A stretch of DNA of 64,000 nt, taken from positions 62,001 through 126,000 of the forward strand of contig NZ_JBHSXL010000006.1 of the NCBI RefSeq assembly GCF_042662125.1, given 5' to 3'. The position numbers and the translations under genes were made by a program. Position 1 is the first letter of the stretch. Each line of letters begins with the position of its first letter. Shown piece by piece: positions 8,569 to 16,040 of the stretch. This stretch comes from Halopenitus salinus (GTDB lineage: Archaea; Halobacteriota; Halobacteria; Halobacteriales; Haloferacaceae). A model generated the notes under the pieces. It was not told the DNA's origin and ran no database searches. It saw nothing but the letters and a program-made list of their open reading frames with translations.

Positions 8569-9126
8569 TCACGACTCCGAGCGAAGCCGGTCGGCCAGCT
8601 CGGCCGCGAGATCCTCGTCGATCTCGCTCACCCGGTCGATGAGTTCCGACTCGACGTCGCGTTGCACGCGGCTTTCGACCTCCTCGGCCACCCGTGTCTC
8701 CACCTCGTCCGCGACCTGGTCCTCGAGTTCCCGGGCCACCCTGTCGTCCACCTCCTCGGCGACGCGATCCTCGGCCCGCTCTGCGACCTGCTCTTCCGCC
8801 TCGGCCGCGACCCGTTCCTCCGCCTCTGCGGCGACTTGCTCTTCGGCTTCCGCCGCCACCTGCTCTTCGGCTTCCGCCGCCACCTGCTCTTCCGCCTCGA
8901 CTGCGACGCGATCCTCGGCCTTCTCGGCCACCTGCTCCTCGAGGACGCGCTCGTAGACGGTCATGTTCTCCCAGACGCGAAGCACGTACCCGAGGACGAG
9001 CCCGCCGGAGAAGGCCGCCACGCGGGCGTCCATCCCGGCGATCATCAGGTAGCCGAACCCCGCGAGGAAGGCGACGCCGTAGACGATGTCGATGTAGAAC
9101 TGGGTCTGTCGGCCGCGCAGTCGCAT
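8569..9126 (-). CDS. Membrane-anchored coiled-coil protein with tandem octapeptide repeats
   Basis: A 185-residue protein of unknown function. Residues about 10-50 contain two hydrophobic segments (IVYGVAFLAGFGYLMIAG and AAFSGGLVLGYVLRVW). The rest is a charged helix built from about twelve consecutive eight-residue units of the form E-[ED]-[QR]-V-A-x-E-[AV], followed by ESELIDRVSEIDEDLAAELADRL. The repeat period is exactly eight residues, not seven. It would be a small inner-membrane protein with a long cytoplasmic rod or helical surface. It is separated by 57 bp from the SAMP2-redoxin gene and may share its transcript. Its start faces the divergent PiT gene across 94 bp. Confidence 0.8.
   Translation of the reverse strand: MRLRGRQTQFYIDIVYGVAFLAGFGYLMIAGMDARVAAFSGGLVLGYVLRVWENMTVYERVLEEQVAEKAEDRVAVEAEEQVAAEAEEQVAAEAEEQVAAEAEERVAAEAEEQVAERAEDRVAEEVDDRVARELEDQVADEVETRVAEEVESRVQRDVESELIDRVSEIDEDLAAELADRLRSES
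8621..8938 (-). repeat. 24-bp tandem repeats encoding octapeptides
   Basis: About twelve 24-bp units lie head to tail inside the coiled-coil gene, with a nearly identical core of five units around 8800-8900 and diverged units on both sides. Each unit encodes one EEQVAAEA-like octapeptide. The central homogeneity suggests recent unequal crossing-over or slippage. Confidence 0.8.
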
Positions 9127-9185
9127 CGGGCGGCGGTAGGGCGCGGATCGACCAAACGCTTTCGCCGTACCGGGAGACGGCGGCG

Positions 9186-9194
9186 TTTATATTC
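9186..9194 (+). promoter_or_regulatory. TATA-like box for the PiT transporter gene
   Basis: The sequence TTTATATTC lies 27 bp before the GTG at 9221. That spacing is what a leaderless haloarchaeal transcript would have, and it supports the GTG as the start. Confidence 0.6.
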
Positions 9195-9220
9195 GATCGT
9201 CGCCTCCCTCCGATCGAGCC

Positions 9221-10447
9221 GTGATCGCGACCGATCCGTTGCTCGTCGCGGGCGTCGTCATCGCCAGTTTCGTCGCGTACAACGTGGGGGGATCGACCAC
9301 CGGTCCCGCGTTCGGTCCGGCCGTCGGCGCCGGCGTGATCGGGAAGGTGGCCGCGGGCGCGTTGATGAGCGTCTGTTTCTTCGCCGGGGCGTTCACCATC
9401 GGCCGGCGAGTCGTCGAGACGCTCGGGACGGACCTGCTTCGAGAGCCGGGCGTGTTCACCCCCGAGGCGAGCATCCTCGTGTTGGCCTTCATCGGCGGCG
9501 CGCTGTTCCTCGGGAACCTCTCGGGCACCCCCGCCTCGACCTCGATGACCGCGGTCGGGGCGATCGCCGGGCTCGGGCTGGCCGCCGAGCAGCTCGACTG
9601 GGCGGTCGTCGGCGAGATCCTGCTGTGGTGGATCGTCTCGCCGGTGGCCGGGTTCTGGCTCTCGGTGGTCGTGGGTCGGTACTTCTACGCTCGCATCGAG
9701 CACGCGATCGCGATCGACGGGTCCGCGGGACCGCTCGTCCGGATCGACCGGAGCGGGCGCCTGCCGCGTCCAGTTCCCGGACCCGACACGACGCGCCGCG
9801 AGATCGCGGGCAGCGCCGCGGTCGTCGCGATCGGGTGTCTGATGGCGTTCAGCTCGGGAACGAGCAACATCGCGAACGCCATCGCGCCGCTCGTCGGCAG
9901 CGGGGCCATCGACATGACGCCGGGGATCCTGATCGGCTCCGCGGCCGTCGCGGTCGGCGCGTTCACGATCGCCAGACGGACGATGGACACGCTCGGAAAC
10001 GACATCACTGACCTCCCGTTGACCGCCGCGCTCGTGGTGGCCGTCATCAGCTCGACGATCGTCGTCGGGCTCTCGGCGATGGGAGTCCCGGCCAGCTTCG
10101 TCGTGATCGCGACGACGTCCATCGTCGGGCTCGGCTGGGGACGCGCGAGCCGGACGTTCACCGTCGCCGAGGCGGTCGCCGGCGAGACGTCCCCGAGCGT
10201 CTCCGTCGGCGCGCTGCGTGCGGACGACGACCCGCCGACCGTCGGCGACCCGACGAGGGAGACGGAGCGATCCGCGCCCGAAGCGATCGGCGACGCCGAC
10301 CCCGCGGACGTCCCGGCGGCCGTGGAGCTGTTCGATCCGCGCACCTCGATCCGGGTGATCCTGGTGCAGAACCTCGTTCCGATCCTCGCGACCGTCGGGT
10401 CGTTCCTGACGTTCAGCCTCCTGTTCGGCGGCGTGTGGCCGGTCTGA
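9221..10447 (+). CDS. Inorganic phosphate transporter, PiT family
   Basis: A 408-residue integral membrane carrier of the PiT (Pi:cation symport) family. The two inverted-topology signature regions are present: near the N-terminus FVAYNVGGSTTGPAFGPAVG, and near residue 215 SSGTSNIANAIAPLVGSG, which corresponds to the family GxNDxANA motif. About ten hydrophobic segments are visible. A hydrophilic loop of about 50 residues (residues 315-370, SPSVSVGALRADD...) precedes the last membrane span. The GTG start is supported by the TATA-like box 27 bp upstream. A second, diverged PiT gene lies at 16041. Confidence 0.93.
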   Translation: MIATDPLLVAGVVIASFVAYNVGGSTTGPAFGPAVGAGVIGKVAAGALMSVCFFAGAFTIGRRVVETLGTDLLREPGVFTPEASILVLAFIGGALFLGNLSGTPASTSMTAVGAIAGLGLAAEQLDWAVVGEILLWWIVSPVAGFWLSVVVGRYFYARIEHAIAIDGSAGPLVRIDRSGRLPRPVPGPDTTRREIAGSAAVVAIGCLMAFSSGTSNIANAIAPLVGSGAIDMTPGILIGSAAVAVGAFTIARRTMDTLGNDITDLPLTAALVVAVISSTIVVGLSAMGVPASFVVIATTSIVGLGWGRASRTFTVAEAVAGETSPSVSVGALRADDDPPTVGDPTRETERSAPEAIGDADPADVPAAVELFDPRTSIRVILVQNLVPILATVGSFLTFSLLFGGVWPV

Positions 10448-10532
10448 GGCCGACCGCCGTGAACGGCACGGGCGCATCGAAGCGAGTCGGCGTCTCGGTT
10501 CGTTTATGACCCCGCCGAACGGTGGTCGACGT

Positions 10533-13500
10533 ATGAGCGACCCCGAACAGCCGGCCGACCCCGACGGGGAAGCGTCGGATCGAGAGCCGGAGGCGGACGT
10601 CGACGCCGAGGGATCCGAAGCCGACGTCGACGACCCCGAGACGACGGCCGCGACCGCGACCGGCCGGGAGATCTGGATCGAGAAGTACCGGCCCCAGACC
10701 CTCCGGGAGATCCACGGACAAGAGGAGATCGTCGAGCGGCTCGAGAGCTACATCGCACAGGACGACCTGCCGCACCTGCTCTTCTCCGGGCCTGCCGGCG
10801 TCGGGAAGTGCGTCACGGGCGACACGCCGGTGTTGACGGGCGACGGCATCAGGCGCATCGAGGACGTGGTCGGCGACATCGACGGATTCTCGACGCCGCA
10901 ACGCGACCTCGAGGTGGCCACGCTGACGGAGCAAAACGACTTCGAGTACGTCTCCCCCTCGGACGTCTTCGCGAAGGAGGCGAACGAACTCGTCACGATC
11001 CGCACGCGAGACGGGGGCGAGTTCCGGGTGACCCCGGAACACAAGCTCCGCGTCATCACCAAAGACGGGTTCGAGTGGGTTCCGGCAGCCGACACCGAGG
11101 CCGGCGATCGGGTCGCTCGACCGCTATCGGTCCCGACGCCGGAATCGCCCGCACCCCCGGGGGCGGAGTCGGGATCGTCGCTCCGTTGGTTCGAGGAGAT
11201 GGACCCGGACCGCACCGAAGTCACGCTCGCGTGGGAGTCGCTTCCGGACCGCGTCTCGATGCTCGATGCCGAGTGGGCGACCGGATCGGGGGTGAATTCG
11301 ATACCGCTCTCCGAGCTTCGCGCGTGTGATCTGCGGCCGAACGAGTGGGTTCCCGCGGCGCAAACGATCGAATACGTCAACGCCGTCGGCCACCGGTCGC
11401 GGTCGATCACGCCACCGACGACCGTGACGCCTGAACTCGCGCGGTTCCTGGGACTCGCGATCAGCGAGGCGAGGATCGACGACGGACGGATCAAGTTCTA
11501 CAACACCGACGAGGGACTCCTCGAGGCGTTCGAATCGGCGGCACGAACGGTCTTCGAGGTCGACACGGAGCGTGGGTGCCAACACGGGGTTCCATACGTT
11601 CGCATCGGGTCACGGACGCTCACCCACTATCTCGAGTCGGTTTTCGACGTCTTTGCGAGCGCATCGGGCGACGAGGAGACGGCGATCGGCTCCGCGATCG
11701 TCTCGGCGGACGACGCCCCACGAGCCGCGTTCCTCCGTGCGGTCTTCGACGCCGAGGCTCACGTCGGAGCAGAAGGGACCATCGAACTCATCCAACGAAA
11801 TCCGGACCACATCACGCTCGTCTCCTACCTGCTTTCGACGTTCGAGATCCCGTGCCGGCGAAAGACGTTAGAGAAGGCGGCAACGAACGGGACCGGGATC
11901 GAGCGAACCTACCACGCGATATATCTCTCCGGCGCGAGTGCGCTCGAGACGTTCGCCGACCGGGTCGGCTTCTCGATCGGGTACAAGGCCGATCGGCTTC
12001 ACGAACACGCCGCGAAGGACGCCAACCCGAACCACGACACGATCCCGGCACAGACGGTGCTCCGGGAACTCTGTGGCCGACTCGACATTCCGGTCACCGA
12101 CCACCTCCCGAAATCGCTGAATCCGGAGACGCCCGGAAGGGAACGGTACTGTGCAGTCCTGGACGACGTCGTCTCGGCCGCGGCCGATCGGATCGAGGAG
12201 GTACAACGGGCACTGGAGCGGCTCGACCGATTGGAGCCGATGGTGACGGGGACGACGAGCCTCCCGGCGGCGTGGATCGAGAAACGAAGCGACCTCGAGC
12301 CGATCGAGACGCGGTCGGCGATCGCCGAATCGACCGGCGTGCGATCCGATCGACTCCTCGAATACAGCGACGGGCGGCGGACCCCGTACGCGACGCGCGC
12401 CCTGCAGGTTCTCGAGGAACTCGACCGACCGATCGAGAACGCGGCGCTCGAGGCGGTCCAGACCGAGTTGCGGACCTGCCGTGACCTGATCGGCGCCTCA
12501 AACGTGGAGATCGCGGAGGGACTCGCGTTCGAGCCGGCGGATCTCGCGAATCTGCTGGAAGCCGACGATCACGCGGGAACGGTGGCGCGGTTCGAAACCG
12601 TGGCTGAACGGCTTCGTGAGGTGGCGCTGGATCGACTGTCGGTCGAGACGATCGAGCTGCTCAATGAGGCGACCGCGATCGCCGACGCCGATCTGTATTA
12701 CGACCGCGTCGAATCCGTGGAACGGATCGAAACCGACGAGCGGGTCTACGACTTGACGGTGCCCGGGACGCGAAACTACGTCGCCGGAAACGTCCCAACG
12801 GTGATGCACAACACCACCTCGGCCACGGCGATCGCCCGCGAGATCTACGGCGACGACTGGCGCGGGAACTTCCTCGAGCTCAACGCCTCCGATCAGCGCG
12901 GGATCGACGTGGTTCGCGATCGGATCAAGAACTTCGCACGGTCGTCCTTCGGGGGCTACGACTACCGGCTCATCTTTCTCGACGAGGCCGACTCGCTGTG
13001 CGTTCCGCCGGGGACCGAGGTGGTAACGGGATACCCATCGAAACCGAAGGTGAAGCCGATAGAGGAGGTGAGCACGGACGGCGAGCCGATCCCATCGGTT
13101 GACTTCGAGACGAACGAGATCCAGTCGGACGCCGGCCGTCTCGTTGACTCCGGGATCGCGGACTTCTTCGAGATTGAACTGGATGACGGGCGGACGTTCC
13201 TCGCGAGCCCGACCCATCCGTTCTTCGTGGTCGGCGAGGACGGGAGACTCGTCGAGAAGGAGCTGCGGGAGCTATCCCCGGGAGACGAGATCGCGGATTT
13301 CAAGGACGACATCGGGGTGTCTCGGTGTGAGGTCTGTGGCTCGTGGACTGCCGGACGGTTCTGCTCGATCGACTGCAAGAACGAGGGACACAGCCGGGAA
13401 ATGAGCGGTGAAAACAATCCGATGCATGGGACGGAGTGGTCCCAAGAGCGGCGGGAGAAGATCGTCGAGGCACTCTCCGATGGACGGCTGGCTGGCGAAC

Positions 13501-14954
13501 GCAATCCGAACTACGGGGGTGATTTCCACGGGACCCACGTCTGGGACATGGACGAGGAGACGGTCGAACGAGTCCGTGAGTCGATCAGCGAAATGCGGTC
13601 GGGGACGCCCTGGGAGGAGTGGGTCGTCGATGCCGATGCCGAGGAAACCAAGCGGAAGATCGGAGCGGCAGCTGCGGAGTGGTGGCGGAATCTCGATGCC
13701 GACGAGCGGGCCGAAGTCATCGAAAAAAGCGCCGAAAACTGCGATTATCCGGTCTGTGATATCACCGGGGATAACAATCCAATGCGCGATCCCGAGATCG
13801 CAGCGAAGGTCTCCGAGGCACTGAAGGGACACGAACCGACGGGTGGGAACGTCAGACACAGCGAGGAGCTCGGTCATCTCGTCCGATCCGATTGGGAATA
13901 CGAGGTCGGCAAGAAACTACAGGAAGCCGGCATCGAATACGAGTACGAACCCGCCTTCGAACTATCGGATTCAGTATATCACCCCGACTTCGTGGTCGGC
14001 GAGACGGTGATCGAAGTGAAAGGGGTGGCCAAACTGTGGGGACAGACGGAGAAAGTAGAGGAGTTCCTCGAAACGTACGGAGATAAGTACACGTTCATCG
14101 TCGTCGGTGACGGAGAACTACCGCATCACGAACACTACGAGAAGGACGAGTTCGAGGCTGCGGTACTCACTGACGGCGGTCTCGAGTCGGTTCGAACCGT
14201 GCAGATCGACAGCATCGAGTACAGCCACCGCGGGAAGGCGTACAACATCAGCATGGAAGGAACGCCGAACTTCATGCTCGCGAACGGCGTGTTGACGCAC
14301 AACACCGACGACGCCCAGTCGGCGCTCCGGCGAACGATGGAGCAGTTCTCCGACAACACGCGGTTCATCCTCTCGTGTAACTACTCCTCGAAGATCATCG
14401 ACCCGATCCAGTCGCGGTGTGCCGTCTTCCGGTTCTCGCCGCTCTCGGACGAGGCGATCGCGGGCCAGGTCCGCGAGATCGCCGCCGCCGAGGACATCGA
14501 GGTGACGGACGCGGGCGTCGACGCGCTCGTCTACGCGGCGAACGGCGACATGCGCCGGGCGATCAACTCGCTGCAGGCGGCCGCGACGACCGGCGACGTC
14601 GTCGACGAGGAGGCCGTCTACGCGATCACCGCGACCGCCCGCCCCGAGGAGATCGAGTCGATGGTCACGGACGCGCTCTCGGGCGACTTCTCTCGGGCTC
14701 GGGCGACCCTCGACACACTCCTCACGGAGACCGGGATGGCCGGCGGCGACGTGATCGACCAGCTCCACCGGTCCGTCTGGGAGTTCGACCTCACGGAGCG
14801 CGAGGCCGTCCGGCTGATGGAACGGATCGGCGAGGCCGACTACCGGATCACGGAGGGGGCGAACGAGCAGGTGCAACTGGAGTCGCTGCTCGCGGCGCTC
14901 TCGCTGCCCGGGGAGGACGGGAGCGAGGCCGACAAACCCGACGGGACGGAGTGA
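10533..14954 (+). CDS. rfcS: Replication factor C small subunit precursor with two inteins
   Basis: The precursor has 1473 residues; removing the inteins at 93-760 and 823-1257 leaves about 370, slightly longer than a usual archaeal RfcS because of an acidic N-terminal tail of about 45 residues. RfcS is the AAA+ clamp-loader subunit that loads PCNA at primer ends. The extein parts are EIWIEKYRPQTLREI, Walker A GPAGVGK-TT interrupted after Lys, the Walker B stretch IFLDEADSL interrupted after Leu, then TDDAQSALRRTME, sensor 1 FILSCNY and SRC box QSRCAVFRF. I chose the ATG at 10533 over one at 10506 because a TATA-like TTCGTTTATG sits just upstream at a leaderless distance and the extra residues are not conserved in type. 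Activity depends on both inteins splicing. Confidence 0.96.
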   Translation: MSDPEQPADPDGEASDREPEADVDAEGSEADVDDPETTAATATGREIWIEKYRPQTLREIHGQEEIVERLESYIAQDDLPHLLFSGPAGVGKCVTGDTPVLTGDGIRRIEDVVGDIDGFSTPQRDLEVATLTEQNDFEYVSPSDVFAKEANELVTIRTRDGGEFRVTPEHKLRVITKDGFEWVPAADTEAGDRVARPLSVPTPESPAPPGAESGSSLRWFEEMDPDRTEVTLAWESLPDRVSMLDAEWATGSGVNSIPLSELRACDLRPNEWVPAAQTIEYVNAVGHRSRSITPPTTVTPELARFLGLAISEARIDDGRIKFYNTDEGLLEAFESAARTVFEVDTERGCQHGVPYVRIGSRTLTHYLESVFDVFASASGDEETAIGSAIVSADDAPRAAFLRAVFDAEAHVGAEGTIELIQRNPDHITLVSYLLSTFEIPCRRKTLEKAATNGTGIERTYHAIYLSGASALETFADRVGFSIGYKADRLHEHAAKDANPNHDTIPAQTVLRELCGRLDIPVTDHLPKSLNPETPGRERYCAVLDDVVSAAADRIEEVQRALERLDRLEPMVTGTTSLPAAWIEKRSDLEPIETRSAIAESTGVRSDRLLEYSDGRRTPYATRALQVLEELDRPIENAALEAVQTELRTCRDLIGASNVEIAEGLAFEPADLANLLEADDHAGTVARFETVAERLREVALDRLSVETIELLNEATAIADADLYYDRVESVERIETDERVYDLTVPGTRNYVAGNVPTVMHNTTSATAIAREIYGDDWRGNFLELNASDQRGIDVVRDRIKNFARSSFGGYDYRLIFLDEADSLCVPPGTEVVTGYPSKPKVKPIEEVSTDGEPIPSVDFETNEIQSDAGRLVDSGIADFFEIELDDGRTFLASPTHPFFVVGEDGRLVEKELRELSPGDEIADFKDDIGVSRCEVCGSWTAGRFCSIDCKNEGHSREMSGENNPMHGTEWSQERREKIVEALSDGRLAGERNPNYGGDFHGTHVWDMDEETVERVRESISEMRSGTPWEEWVVDADAEETKRKIGAAAAEWWRNLDADERAEVIEKSAENCDYPVCDITGDNNPMRDPEIAAKVSEALKGHEPTGGNVRHSEELGHLVRSDWEYEVGKKLQEAGIEYEYEPAFELSDSVYHPDFVVGETVIEVKGVAKLWGQTEKVEEFLETYGDKYTFIVVGDGELPHHEHYEKDEFEAAVLTDGGLESVRTVQIDSIEYSHRGKAYNISMEGTPNFMLANGVLTHNTDDAQSALRRTMEQFSDNTRFILSCNYSSKIIDPIQSRCAVFRFSPLSDEAIAGQVREIAAAEDIEVTDAGVDALVYAANGDMRRAINSLQAAATTGDVVDEEAVYAITATARPEEIESMVTDALSGDFSRARATLDTLLTETGMAGGDVIDQLHRSVWEFDLTEREAVRLMERIGEADYRITEGANEQVQLESLLAALSLPGEDGSEADKPDGTE
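10809..12812 (+). mobile_element. RfcS intein 1, in Walker A, with decayed LAGLIDADG endonuclease
   Basis: A 668-residue intein inserted between Lys of GVGK and Thr of TTSATA. Splicing blocks are intact: Cys1 in CVTGDTPVLTGDG (block A), TPEHKL (block B), VYDLTVPGTRNYVAGN (block F) and terminal His-Asn in VMHN before +1 Thr. The central region has two dodecapeptide-like motifs of a LAGLIDADG homing endonuclease: FLGLAISEARID (about 11443-11480) and FLRAVFDAEAHVG (about 11730-11770). The second has Glu-Ala where Asp-Gly is usual, so cleavage activity may be lost or changed. A long helical segment (about 12000-12700) separates the endonuclease from the C-terminal splicing half. Confidence 0.92.
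12999..14303 (+). mobile_element. RfcS intein 2, after Walker B, with PD-(D/E)XK-type nuclease and NUMOD3-like motifs
   Basis: A 435-residue intein between Leu of DEADSL and Thr of TDDAQ. Block A is CVPPGTEVVTG, block B LASPTHPFF, block F KAYNISMEGTPNFMLANG, and the end is LTHN before +1 Thr, so splicing residues are intact. The insert is not LAGLIDADG. It has a four-Cys zinc-finger-like segment (CEVCGSW...FCSIDCKNEG), three NUMOD3-like GENNPMHG / GERNPNYGG / GDNNPMRDP elements, and then SDWEYEVGKKLQEAGIEYEYEP ... YHPDFVVGETVIEVKGV. The last stretch has the PD-x(n)-E-x-K pattern of PD-(D/E)XK or Vsr-like nucleases. The nuclease part is visibly less GC-rich than the exteins. Confidence 0.9.
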
Positions 14955-14959
14955 CGCCG

Positions 14960-15505
14960 ATGCTCGCGATCGTCTCGGACACACACAGCACCGGGGGACA
15001 CCGGCTCTCGGGAGCGACCCTGACCGCCGTCCGGGAGGCCGAGGCGGTGATCCACGCGGGCGACTTCCATCGCGAGTCGGCGGTTGAGGCGTTCGCGGAG
15101 GAGGCCGGAACGCTTCGAGCGGTCCACGGAAACAACGCCGACGCGGCGCTTCGCGATCGGCTTCCGGAGACGCGAACGGTGGAGTACGCGGGCGTCCGGT
15201 TCGCGGTCGTCCACACGCTCCGCGGCGGGAGGACCGCACTCCGGCTGTTCGGCCGCGAACGCGACGCCGACGCCGTCGTGTTCGGCCACACCCATCGTCC
15301 CACGGTCGAGGAGGCCGGCGGAGTGACGCTCGTGAACCCCGGCAGCCACACACAGCCCCGCGGGAACCGGACCGCACACGCCGAGCTGGAGACGGTGGAC
15401 GAGGAGGGCGACGAAACCGGACTTCGAGGACGGCTCGTGACACCCGGCGGCGAGACGTTCGAGCGGTTCCGGATCGATCCCTCCGCGGGCGACGAGTGCG
15501 AGTGA
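14960..15505 (+). CDS. Metallophosphoesterase, YfcE/MJ0936-like phosphodiesterase
   Basis: A 181-residue calcineurin-like phosphoesterase. All metal-binding motifs are present: SDTHS (Asp7, His9), HAGDFH, HGNNAD, VVHTL and GHTHRP. Family members hydrolyse phosphodiesters such as bis-pNPP in the presence of Mn or Ni; the physiological substrate is unknown. The ATG at 14960 lies 5 bp after the rfcS stop; a GTG at 14951 that overlaps the rfcS stop would add three residues. It is probably co-transcribed with rfcS. Confidence 0.92.
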   Translation: MLAIVSDTHSTGGHRLSGATLTAVREAEAVIHAGDFHRESAVEAFAEEAGTLRAVHGNNADAALRDRLPETRTVEYAGVRFAVVHTLRGGRTALRLFGRERDADAVVFGHTHRPTVEEAGGVTLVNPGSHTQPRGNRTAHAELETVDEEGDETGLRGRLVTPGGETFERFRIDPSAGDECE

Positions 15506-15588
15506 AAACCGGGGGGATCGACGACACCACGCTCGGCAACGGGGACGCGGTCGACGACGGCAACGCGTTCGGCGCCTACATCGGGTGA
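15502..15588 (+). CDS. Possible 28-residue ORF coupled to the phosphodiesterase gene
   Basis: A GTG start overlaps the phosphodiesterase stop (GTGA), and the frame reads MKTGGIDDTTLGNGDAV... ending NAFGAYIG. The composition (Gly, Asp, Asn) looks protein-like and the overlap is typical of translational coupling, but I recognise no family and the length is at the limit of significance. Confidence 0.25.
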   Translation: MKTGGIDDTTLGNGDAVDDGNAFGAYIG

Positions 15589-15910
15589 GGGGAAAGTGGG
15601 TCGCCAGCCGAACGGCGGGTGGGACGTCGACGCCGAAAGGGGGGGAACGTCGGCGCCGAAGGGGGGAACGTCGTTGGGTGAGTGGACGCCGTAATCTGAA
15701 TCGACGTCGCGTGGGGGTCAGGTATCGTCGACGGTCCGTGGATCGCGGGGGAGGGCCGAAGCGGGTGTCGCATCCGAACGTGGGAGCGCCGGGAGCATAT
15801 ATCCGTGCTTGGCACAAAGAGGCGTTTTAGCGATCGACACAAACGGCCGGGTCGGACGCTCCGCCGTCGCGCCGAAACGCCTAACACCACGCCGGGAATA
15901 GCCGCGGTGT
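15589..15910. other. Intergenic region with imperfect GC-rich repeats
   Basis: No gene recognised in about 320 bp. Around 15625-15680 an imperfect tandem unit of the type GGGACGTCGACGCCGAAAGG is repeated with spacers of G runs. The last 100 bp, before 15911, should hold the promoter of the small membrane protein/PiT unit; an AT-richer stretch with GCATATATCCG is seen near 15795. Confidence 0.5.
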
Positions 15911-16039
15911 ATGATCCCGCTGGATCCCGTGTTCATCGGCCTGCTCCTGGCGTTGATCGGGCTCTTTCTGTTCGGCTTCCTGCTCGTCAGGCGCACGCTC
16001 TTGAGCCTGCGTGAGGGCTACGAGGACGGCCAGCGGTAA
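15911..16039 (+). CDS. 42-residue single-span membrane protein upstream of a PiT transporter
   Basis: A short ORF starting MIPLDPVFIG with one hydrophobic segment of about 22 residues (residues 6-27), then a basic RRTLLSLREGY segment and stop. Its TAA is followed after one base by the ATG of the PiT transporter at 16041, so the two form an operon. The positive-inside rule puts the C-terminus in the cytoplasm. It could be a small accessory subunit or stabiliser of the transporter; this is inferred from position only. Confidence 0.65.
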   Translation: MIPLDPVFIGLLLALIGLFLFGFLLVRRTLLSLREGYEDGQR

Positions 16040-16040
16040 G

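Noticed and set aside
8621..8938. Regular 24-bp repeats that could be taken for a CRISPR array
   Set aside because: The repeats are directly adjacent without spacers and encode an in-frame octapeptide.
7814..10477. A very long minus-strand frame that continues upstream of the GNAT gene
   Set aside because: It runs antisense to the PiT gene and across the SAMP2-redoxin and coiled-coil genes, with Arg/Gly/Asp-rich composition typical of shadow frames in GC-rich DNA; only the last 198 residues are a real gene.
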